This document shows positions 19,154 to 26,933 of a stretch of 26,933 nucleotides of DNA, piece after piece. Made by a program: the position numbers and the translations under genes. The notes under the pieces are model-generated. The model did not search any database. It had not been told where the DNA came from and saw only the letters and a program-made list of their open reading frames with translations. The first letter of the stretch is position 1; every line of letters begins with the position of its first letter. This DNA comes from Chara braunii (Eukaryota; Streptophyta; Charophyceae; Charales; Characeae): contig BFEA01000034.1 of assembly GCA_003427395.1 (NCBI GenBank), forward strand, positions 1,142,790 to 1,169,722, given 5' to 3'.

Positions 19154-19576
19154 ATCCGCAGGCGGGTCAATAGGGCAGATCGAGTATAGTTCGCTGCGTA
19201 CAGAAGTTCGCCGTTGGGAATAAGAAAGGGGGCCTCGAACCTGGATGGCTAAAACCCACTAGAAAAATAAAGAAGGGGGCAGACTCCTAATGATTGACCA
19301 TAACCCTGAAGGTCAAAAACAGGAAACGCTGCTCGGGAAGACTTCCCCTAGCAGGATACCTAACCCGAACTCCCTCGCATCGGCCGATGGGACAAGGGCA
19401 CTACAAACGAGCTTGTGATAAAGGAAGCCAAGTCACGTTCATAGCTCGACTGGGCGACAAGGCCAGTCGTGGCTCCTCCTTAAGGAAGGGCAATTAGAAA
19501 ACGGGGATAGGAAAGGGGGCTATAAAGATAAGCCAACAGAGCTGGGAGCCTAGGGAACCTAAATACCTCGCGTTGC
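19154..19576 (+). pseudogene. Decayed region with possible zinc-knuckle remnant
   Basis: Only an open frame at 19294-19497 stands out. It contains GHYKRAC (around 19396-19416), which matches the second half of a CCHC zinc knuckle (His, four residues, Cys) typical of gag nucleocapsid. The first two cysteines are not visible. The position between the gag-like frame and the linker-like frame downstream fits a nucleocapsid remnant, but the motif is short. Confidence 0.3.
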
Positions 19577-20223
19577 GTGTGTCCTAGGGATTCTTTGGCT
19601 TATGCAGAACTAAGCAAAATGACAACGGATGAGGAGACAGATAACCGTAAGAGTGAAGGAGAACCAGGCTTAGGAGGCAGTGCCGCACAAAGCGAAGGGG
19701 GGCAGAAGGACAGAGAATCGATAAATCCGGATGGTACCAAAGGAAACCGGAAGGAAATCTCCACAGGAGAAAGCTCGGGGAAAGCCGGGGGAAGCAGGCA
19801 AGGGACTCAGGAGACCAAGGAGGGCAGAAATGAGGATAGGACAAACCCCCAAAATGTCTAAGAAAGTAAGGGTCACGGATACGAGGCGCAAACTAGCCGA
19901 GATAGAAAAAAGGACCGCAGAATACAAGGCAAGATTGATTGAGGGAATGATGACTGGGAACGAAGAAGGCCCTCTGCAGGATGAACCCCGGGGCGAACGG
20001 AAAGCCAACCGAGGTGGGACTGGACAAGGGGATAAAGGTAGTGACCGTAGAGGAACGCCGAGCAAGAGAAGGAAAGAGAGAGAGAACTCTCCGGAGATGG
20101 AAGCAGAAAAGGCTACAACTCTGCCAGCCATGGATAATAGGGCTAGCCGCCTGCCGACCACGCCAGCAGTAGCACGAGGATGCGAAGGACTTTGGAACCT
20201 TAGGGAAAGATTGCGTCATGGAT
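19577..20223 (+). pseudogene. Gag linker and coiled-coil region, two overlapping frames
   Basis: The first frame (MTTDEETDNRKSEGE from about 19619) is a highly charged, Gly/Glu/Lys-rich linker ending at TAA 19859-19861. The second frame has ATG at 19854 (SKKVRVTDTRRKLAEIEKRT, AEYKARLIEGMMTGNEEGPL), a probable coiled coil, followed by another charged disordered stretch up to GCEGLWNLRERLRHG. The two frames overlap by eight bases (ATGTCTAA). The second frame is cut at about 20223, where the 91-bp repeat starts; the last residues before its stop at 20261 are encoded by repeat sequence. I read this as the region between gag and pol of the same retroelement family whose pol lies at 2696. Confidence 0.5.
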
Positions 20224-20460
20224 CACTCATGGGTGAAGCGTTATACTACCTACTAGTGTGAGTGTGAAAATCACAAGTTTGAAGCTCCCAAATCACCAAG
20301 ATTGCATCAAGAAGCATCCATGGGTGTAGCGCTGTATTACCTACTAGTGTGAGTGTAAAAATCACAAGTTTGAAGCTCCCAAATTACCAAGATTGTATCA
20401 CGAAGTATCTGTGAATGAATCGGAGTACTACCCCCTAGTGTATAAGTGAAAGAGGAGAGT
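20224..20460 (+). repeat. 91-bp tandem repeat, about 2.5 copies
   Basis: Units start at 20224, 20315 and 20406. The core is ATTACCTACTAGTGTGAGTG then AAAATCACAAGTTTGAAGCT and CCCAAATCACCAAGATTG. The third unit is diverged and fades at about 20450. The array interrupts the gag-like frame to its left. Confidence 0.9.
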
Positions 20461-20471
20461 TTGAGTAGCCC

Positions 20472-20752
20472 ATGGAGGAGAGAAGATGAAGTAAGAGAGG
20501 ATGGAGGAGAAGGGGAGAGGGATGAGGGAGATGGAGATGGAGAAGAAGAGGAGGAAGACAAAGAGAATGAAAGTAAAGAGGAGGAAGGAGGAGATGAAGA
20601 GGGGAGAGAAGGGAAGGAGGAAGGAGGGAGTGAGGAGGAAGAAGAGGAAGAAGAAGGAGGAGAGGAAGAAGGAGAAGAAGAAGAAGAAGGAGAAAAAGAA
20701 GAAGAAGAAGAGGAAGAAGAAGAAGAAGAAAATGAAGGTGAAGAAGCCTCTT
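20472..20752 (+). repeat. Polypurine GAA/GAG-rich microsatellite
   Basis: About 280 bases are almost entirely purine on the plus strand, with period-3 GAA and GAG blocks. The Glu-rich, Lys/Arg-rich and all-Leu open frames over this stretch are composition artefacts and are not annotated as genes. Long purine-pyrimidine tracts can form triplex DNA. Confidence 0.9.
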
Positions 20753-20769
20753 CCTTCCTCTCACCTCGT

Positions 20770-21860
20770 TGATTCCTTGATGTTGGTGTCCTCTTGATTA
20801 AGCTTCCTCTCCTTGCACAATCCCCTCTTAGCTATGGCTTCCTTCTTCTCCAAACCCTTCTCTCCTCCTCCCTTGCTCTCTCAGGCTATGGCAAGCTCCC
20901 CCAGCTATGGCTATGGAGTCCTCCCCTCTAGGAGGGCTAATGGGGCTCCTCTAGCCTCTCCTTCTCTCCTACACCCAGGAGGGATATGGCGGATCACCTC
21001 CCAAGTGTCTCTCCCACCATCACTATCCTCTAGAGTCCTCCCCACTACCTCTTAGTCTCCTCTAAGCTCTCCCACTAGCATGGGTTCCTCCCTCCTCACT
21101 CCAAGTGCAAAGATGCTCATGTGAGCTCACTTGGGCAGCATGGGCACTCCTCATGCAAATGTGAGAGTGGCGGACTGCATCCTCAGCTTATGTAGGCTGA
21201 AACCAGCAGTCCGGCCAGCCCATGAGCCTCCCCATAAGCCTTGAGGTGAACCGAGGTACCCCCAAGTCAAAATTCCCTCACTAGGCCCTCGTGGAGGTAC
21301 CTGAGCCTCATTTTGGCCAAGTACATGCAGTCCAAGTGGTTGATACCAACTCGGACTACCTCTTGGCCTACTCCAGCCTCCTTTTTGCCTCACAAATGCT
21401 GCCACCATGGGTCCTAGTGCCCAAGGGGCATTTTTACTTGAAAGAAAAAGGCCTTGTGGATTTTTTTCTCGATTTTTTCAAGTTTTGGCCTCTTTTGAGT
21501 AGGCCGGAGCATTTTTTCATATGGCAGCACATTTTCAGCCTTGGATCTGGCTGAGATCCAAGGCCAGCAATAATCCGAGCTACAACCCTAGTAACCCTTG
21601 CTTCAATTTTGAGCCCCTAAGTCCAGTTTTTCAATTTTTGGTGCATCCGGCTCTCTTTTTGGGCCAAATGCACTGTTTTGTTATTTTCCCTCTTTTGTTT
21701 CTTTCCATATTGGGCTGCCACCTCATTTCGGAGCTAGCCGTTTTGAGCTGGCCCACAAAAAACGGTCAGTTCCTCTCTGCCATGAGATCTGATCTCAGAT
21801 CCATGACCCAAAAGAAAACCGGTCACTTCCTTTTTGCATTTTCTCTCATTTTCAACTTTT
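20770..21860 (-). mobile_element. Extension of the right LTR-like repeat (not present in the left copy)
   Basis: This continues without a visible break from the aligned part at 21861. It has the same style of content: paired CAGTCC/CGGACT motifs (about 21328-21358), TGCATCCGG-type motifs, and a perfect 11-bp hairpin GCCTTGGATCT/AGATCCAAGGC at 21538-21564. I infer that it belongs to the same repeat and that the left copy lost it at 15718. The left border is not defined; I did not find a TG start flanked by a match to the ACGTC next to the other end. No gene is supported. Confidence 0.45.
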
Positions 21861-24682
21861 TAATTCAGATTTTATTGAGATATGGCCCTAAGGGCCATTT
21901 CTCTGCAATCCAGATTGCCCTCCCTCATTCTAGGAGGGCTGAGATCACAGTTGGGACCTGCCAGTCCCTACTGTGCAGGTCCCAATAGGCCGGCACACTC
22001 TCCTCCACTCTTTTCTCCCCTTTTGTCTCATTCTCCCTCCTTTTCCTCTCATTTTTCTTTCTTTTTCTTTTATTTCAGTTGTGACAAGTGTCAAACTGCT
22101 GTGCACCCTCTTTCTAGGCCCTAAGGTCTCATTCAAGGCCAGATTTATAGCTATTACTTGGCCGTTACATCTCGGATTCCAACAATGGCACCCCCATGCT
22201 CCTAGGGGGCTCTATTTTGCTCCCGTTTGCCCATTTTTTAGCCCCTTTTGCTCCGATTTTCTAAGGGCAGTTTTTTTCTCATGTTGAGTCTCTCAAGGCT
22301 CTATTTTCTTATGCCTAGTTAGTCCGAGATATCCCAGACTGCTGGGCAGCCTTCTCAACATCATTATTTTACTTTTCTTTCGCCCGTGACACTCCCACTT
22401 GCTCCCACTTAGTGCTTGCACTAGTGGTTCTAATACTTTTCACCGTCTAGATCCTTGATCTCGACGGTGCGGTTTTGCTTGCACAAATATTCCTTGTGCT
22501 TACTCACGGTTCCCTTGGGACACCCCAAGTCCCCGCCATCTTCCTCCATACTAGTTTCATTTCCTTGTCCCGCCGGCGCATGTCCCGTTTTTCGATTTTT
22601 ATTATTTGGACTCATTTGACTCCCGACAACATTCCGGATAGCGTCTCATTTTTATTTTTGGGGTCCCCTTACCCTTGGTGGTCCCATCATCTCTATATGT
22701 GTGCTGATTTTTCTAGGCCGTAAGATCTCATCTCACGGTTGCCGTTTACCGTTTTTACTTGCCCCCTTGCCGAAATTGTTCCTTTCTAGCCTTCCGGGCT
22801 TGTCGTAGCCCATTTTCCCTTGGCCTTGGTATCCCCATGCAGTCCGTAATTTCTCGGACTGCAGTCATGGCTGTCTTCTATACCCGCAGCCCCAGAACTT
22901 GCCCCATGTTAAAAGAAAATGAAACGTTGAATTTTCTAGTGCATCCGGGCTCGATATTGGCTCTACATGCACCTAGAACATGTGTTTTCTCTCCCCTATG
23001 CAGTCTGTTGCAACTCGGACTGCTATGGGGGTCAATTCCTTAGCCCCAATGCCCCACAACTAGCATTTACTCAAAAGAAAAAGAAACGGTCAATTCCCAA
23101 GTGCATCCGGACTTGATTTTGGCTCCGGATGCACCTACACCTAAAACATGTGTTTCTCCTCATGCATGTATTCCGTTTTATTCTGGTTGCAAGAGGCCTT
23201 GATTTTCTTTGATTCTCTTCGCAAAAATCAAAGAAAATCAAAGTCCTTTGCAACCGTCATATTTCAGAACGAATCTGGTCACGGATGAATCTCCCCAAGT
23301 GACCGTTTTTTACCGTTAAGGGTTTTTTGTCTTTTCTTTTCTTTTCTTTTCTTTTCTTTTCTTTTCTTTTCTTTTCTTTTCTCCTCCTTTCTTGGACAGT
23401 AGGGACCTGCCAGTCCCTACCTATGGCAGTTCTTACTGACGGCCAACTCACTCCCTCCCTCTCACTCTTTTTGTCTTATTCTCCCTCATTTTCTTTTCTT
23501 TTCTCTCTTTTTTCTAGCATGTCAAGTGTCAAGTGGCCGTTAAGGCCCTTTTCTAGCCTCTTCCTCTTAGTTTTGGCCCTCCCTATGCCCAAGGTGCAGC
23601 CCGTTATTTCTCGGACTGCAATAATGGCCTTCCGATGCCCATGGGAGCCTCCGTTTACTCCTACATTTCTCCCACAATGGTCCCTCCTACTCCGATTTTC
23701 TCTTGGAGGGTTATTTTTCACATGGGGTCTTATTTGACTCTATTTTTTTGAGGGAGGTTGATCCGAGATTTTTCGGATTGCTCCCATGCCTTCCACTTCA
23801 GTTTTCTTTACTTTTCCTTTTCCTTTTGGTCTTCCCGTTTGTCACCACTAGTACTTGCACTAGTGGTGCTAACATTCTTGGCCGTCAAGATGTCGATCTT
23901 GACGGTGCACCTTGCATTTATTATTTTTCCCTCATGAGGTGCCGTCGTTCCTTCTTGGAACTTCCACATGTCCCTGCCACTTGTCCCGCGGTGGTCCCCA
24001 ATACTTAGTTCCGCCGGTGGTCCCCGGCACTTAGTCCCGCCGGTGGTCCCCGATACTTAGTTTCGTGGGCGGTCCCCGACAGTTAGTTCCGTGGCGGTCC
24101 CCGACACTTAGTCCCGTCGGCGGTCCCCGACACATTTCGCCCCGGATGCCATTATTTTTACTTAGTCCCACGTGGCCCCGGGTGCCTTTCCCCGAGGTGT
24201 CCCATGCCCCTTGGGTGTCTTGTCGCCCCATAGCGACCCCTCTCCTTAGTCTTTCCTCGCGTCTTGTACGTGCCGATCTCTTTAGTCGTGGACCTCCGCT
24301 CCGAGGCTCCCATAAGTGGCCCCCACGTTGGCCCCTCATTTATTGGTTTCCCGCGGTTTCTGGCCGCCCATCCCTCAACTTCCTCATTTCCTTATTGTTG
24401 TTGCGCTGCAATTGCTAGTTCAAAGAGCCCTTTGGCCTTAGTCTTATTGCATTCCGATGGCCCTCCCGGCCTCCTGCTATGTTCTATGTGCCCCTGTTCT
24501 TGCGCTCACTCGCTTGCTGCCGCTTAGTTCTGTCCCTCTGTAGTTCTCGCCCCAGGGCATTACTCCCTCCCGCGGCCTAATCCTTTATCTCGTCTCACTC
24601 TGGATTTCTCTGTTGTGCACAGTTCGTCCATATTCAGTCTCTCAATTGATGGGAAGTTATTCGGGACTCACCAGTCCCGACA
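21861..24682 (-). mobile_element. Long LTR-like repeat, right copy, inverted
   Basis: Read on the minus strand it starts TGTCGGGACTGG at 24682 and aligns with 12832-15718 to its end at 21861. It contains the counterpart of every module of the left copy, including the 26-bp array (about 23990-24130), the (CTTTT)n tract that is a gap in the left copy, and the AT-rich hairpin. It lies 55 bp downstream of the stop of the gene relic at 24738. On the minus strand no polypurine tract precedes it (the flank is GGACGT before TGTCGG), unlike the left copy. It may thus be a solo LTR or a 5' LTR separated from its element. Confidence 0.7.
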
Positions 24683-24737
24683 ACGTCCTTACCGTCGCCG
24701 TCGTCTTTCCACGTGCCACACACGCGAATCATCGAAA

Positions 24738-26438
24738 TCAATCACTGTCCGCACATTCAACCGCCTTCTCCACCTTATCTCGTTCGTCTTCCGAGGGTCT
24801 AGTCCCCAACCAGTCCAGGCGTTTGGCATGCGTAGGCGAGGGTAAAGTGGCGTCATGCTGGAAGGATACGCCGCATGATGCCCAGTCGGGGATGTACCGG
24901 GGAGGGTCCACCAACGTCATGGCGGACTTTCCCATCCGCTCAGTGACGAGAGTGGCTGCCAAAATGATGTGACGGCGCGCTTCGAACAACCGATGCATTG
25001 ACGCAACAAGTGTGGGCTTCGCTATGAGTTGGACGAATAGGGACGCGTCGAAGTAGGTACGAAGATCATCCCCAGCCATTCGCATAAGCCACATCGCAGC
25101 TGCGAGCAAAAGCCTCATGCAATCGGCGATGTTCTTCAACCTCTCATACGATATTCGCCCTCCGTCCACAGACTCAGCCAGGCTGACCGCGCTTGTGAAA
25201 GCCCCCACCACTCGCTGCACGCTCGCCTCCTGGTAAGATGCCAGCTCGTCGTCCTCGTGTTTGTCCTCTATGTTGGCGCCGGCGAACCACATAGGTAGTT
25301 TCATGCCCAGGTCCAGGGTGTCGTGGATGACAGCAAGAATTACGCACGTTCGTCAGTCCTCTCCACACCACATGGTGCGGGCGATGTCCGCGGCGACGTG
25401 GTTCAACACGTAGCCGTATGCTGCATGGTAGCCACGTGACCGGCTGGCGGACTTGAAGATCCACGCATGGATAATGCGCAAGGCGATGCTCTACACTCTC
25501 GTCGCCCTCTCTTTCGCCGCCTTCAGCTCGGATTCGTCTTCCACTTTATGCTGGGGGGTGGTGTTGTGCGGGAGGGCAATGCTCCGGCGTATGCCTGGCG
25601 GTTGTACCCCCCTGGTGATGGCGAAAAGGTACAAGTGCGCCTCAATAATCAACTTATAAAGCCCGTGTCCCTCCATCTCGTTCCAGAATCTGAGATCATC
25701 CACCCACAGCCTCGTCGCGGCCTCGATACCCTCTTTCACATACCCTCCCCTATGTCTGTTCACCAAAGGATCGTCATCGTCGCCATCGCCACGGCCTTCG
25801 CCAGCCCCAGCGCCTCCAGCTGCCATGGAAGACCCCACCCCTGCCCCGCCACCTTGCGCCTCCATCGCATGGGTGCGTGATACTACCTGTCCGCTCCCTT
25901 GAGCAGCCGCGTTTGAACCCCCTCCACCGTCCTTTACGGGCTGCTGACGTGGCGTCGCTGGTGACGAAGGGGCCCGAACAGACCGATCGCCCTCCGGTGG
26001 CCCCATCGTACGTGTCATTGCCAATGCCCCCGCCGTGCGCACCTCTACGATGCTTGTCATGCCGCACACCTCCCTCGGCGCAACACCGGCGTCGACATCG
26101 ATGACAACATCCTCCCTCGCGCGCGCCCCCCCACCTCAGGGTTGATGAGCAGCCTGCGCAACACCTGTGTCGTTGATCTTCAAAGCACCCCGGGTGAGCA
26201 ACGACCCTTTCCGTGTAACGGCCTCCTCTTCTCCCGATTTGATGGCGTCATCTTCTTCCGTGCTCTCGCCGTCGCTCACCCACTCCTCCCTTACGCTTTT
26301 CCCGGCATTGGATGGCCCACCAGCGACAACCTTACGCTTCTTCGCGTGATGCCTTCCCTTCTTCTCCACAACAGGCACATTCTTTTCAAGAACGTCCCCT
26401 CCCCTTTTCGCTTGGCCGGCGCTGCGAGAGTTTGTCAT
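24738..26438 (-). pseudogene. Charophyte-type gene of unknown function, three in-frame stops
   Basis: A single frame runs from ATG at 26438 (MTNSRSAGQAKRGG) to TGA at 24738, 567 codons. It is interrupted only by TGA 26136-26138, TAG 25491-25493 and TGA 25353-25355, with no frameshift. Residues 26-36 (KKGRHHAKKRK) are a likely nuclear localisation signal, and an acidic stretch follows. Residues 150-230 are a low-complexity Gly/Ala linker with a DDDD run. From about residue 235 to the end comes a compact, well-conserved-looking domain: LWVDDLRFW, LIIEAHLYLFAITRG, SIALPHNTTPQ, IIHAWIFKSASRSRGYHAAY, KLPMWFAGANI, AGDDLRTYF, IAKPTLVASMHRLF. I associate this domain with a large Chara family, some members of which carry a Myb/SANT-like domain, but its function is unknown. 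GC content is clearly higher than in the repeats to the left. It is either a recent pseudogene or a copy of a mobile or expanded family. Confidence 0.68.
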
Positions 26439-26933
26439 CGTTGACGACGACAAGCGCGGAGGATGAAGGCGACGATGAGGTAATCCTCGTGGACGATTGT
26501 GAGATGGCGGCGAAAACGGCGATCCAGCCACATGAAGTGCCACGGAGAGGACGACCTGGCGACGTGCGCGCAATGGTCCCTGTGCGCAAGTGGGCGAAAA
26601 AAGGCGATGGCTGCCTCCAAAGATGTGTGTGGCGACAAAGATTTGGCGGGTCTGTCTCTCAACGACAAAGATTTGGGCGACGGAAGAGGTCTAAAGTGCA
26701 CTTGTGGTTGACAGACAAGCGCGGCGTGGGGGTAGGACGATTGGACACAGAAGACGCAGTCCGGCGAGAAGACACTGACGTGTTGCACTGTCTGGCGACC
26801 TCGTGCGCGGGAGCTTATAGGGAAGACAGCAAGCGCACCTCCTGCTCAAGCGACCGGACCCCTTTTATTTTCGCCTCCGCTTGTTCACCCTACTTCACCC
26901 TTCTCGCCTTACCTTTTGCTGGCGTCCCCGTAG
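26312..26933 (+). CDS. Open frame running off the window end, hypothetical
   Basis: ATG at 26312 opens at least 207 codons with no stop to the last base, so the end lies outside the window. A second in-frame ATG lies at 26504 (EMAAKTAIQPHEV). Visible features are an acidic patch (AEDEGDDEVILVDD), a basic segment (VPRRGRPGDV, VPVRKWAKKG), a small internal repeat (RQRFGGSVSQRQRFGRRKR) and LWLTDKRGVGVGRLDTEDAV. It overlaps the first 127 bases of the minus-strand relic in antisense and otherwise lies upstream of it, so the two are divergent. High GC content makes long open frames more likely by chance, and I recognise no family. Real coding from 26504 onward is possible. Confidence 0.33.
   Translation, partial: MAHQRQPYASSRDAFPSSPQQAHSFQERPLPFSLGRRCESLSSLTTTSAEDEGDDEVILVDDCEMAAKTAIQPHEVPRRGRPGDVRAMVPVRKWAKKGDGCLQRCVWRQRFGGSVSQRQRFGRRKRSKVHLWLTDKRGVGVGRLDTEDAVRREDTDVLHCLATSCAGAYREDSKRTSCSSDRTPFIFASACSPYFTLLALPFAGVPV

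Noticed and set aside
20446-20797. Open frames of almost pure Glu, Lys or Leu
   Set aside because: They follow directly from the GAA/GAG microsatellite and have no other protein features.
21290-24530. Several 80-150 residue open frames rich in Ser, Phe, Leu and Pro on both strands of the LTR-like repeats
   Set aside because: They mirror pyrimidine-rich stretches, differ between the two copies by frameshifts and show no domain.

Overview
This window reads as repeat-dominated nuclear DNA from a eukaryote. It is full of decayed Ty3/gypsy-type retroelement pieces, satellite-like arrays, microsatellite gaps filled with N, and one GC-rich gene relic. There are no bacterial operons, tRNA or rRNA genes. 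From memory, the pol sequence and the C-terminal domain of the right-hand gene resemble families that are very abundant in the charophyte green alga Chara. I could not search, so that assignment is a well-motivated inference.

Layout. (1) 1-61 is poly(A), followed by a tandem array of 78-95 bp monomers to 2695. (2) 2696-7478 is a degenerate gypsy gag-pol on the plus strand: end of gag, retropepsin, reverse transcriptase, RNase H, integrase and a C-terminal tail. It is broken by stops, frameshifts and a 40-bp duplication. (3) 7479-12831 is a long post-pol region. It holds an accessory ORF (7868-8783, split by one extra T), three unrelated minisatellites (40, 55 and 62-65 bp units), and a decayed fragment of a DNMT3-type DNA cytosine methyltransferase (about 12093-12612). 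It ends in a G-rich polypurine tract. (4) 12832-15718 is a long LTR-like repeat starting TGTCGGGACT. (5) 15719-17957 is a second copy of the left-hand array, in reverse orientation and colinear monomer by monomer. (6) 18446-20215 holds gag-like pieces that complement the gag-less pol at 2696. (7) 20224-20760 holds 91-bp repeats and a polypurine microsatellite. (8) About 20770-24682 is an inverted second copy of the LTR-like repeat, longer than the first. (9) 24738-26438, minus strand, is a 567-codon gene relic in one unbroken frame with three internal stops. (10) 26312 to the window end, plus strand, is an open frame with no stop.

Nothing here looks like an intact autonomous element. The most interesting points are three. 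A retroelement-associated region carries a piece of a de novo DNA methyltransferase gene. The LTR-like repeat is packed with hairpins whose paired bases differ in a compensatory way between the two copies. The two copies of the same array are inverted and break at nearly the same point of the monomer. All joins should be treated with care, because the contig contains N gaps and large inverted repeats that can be misassembled.
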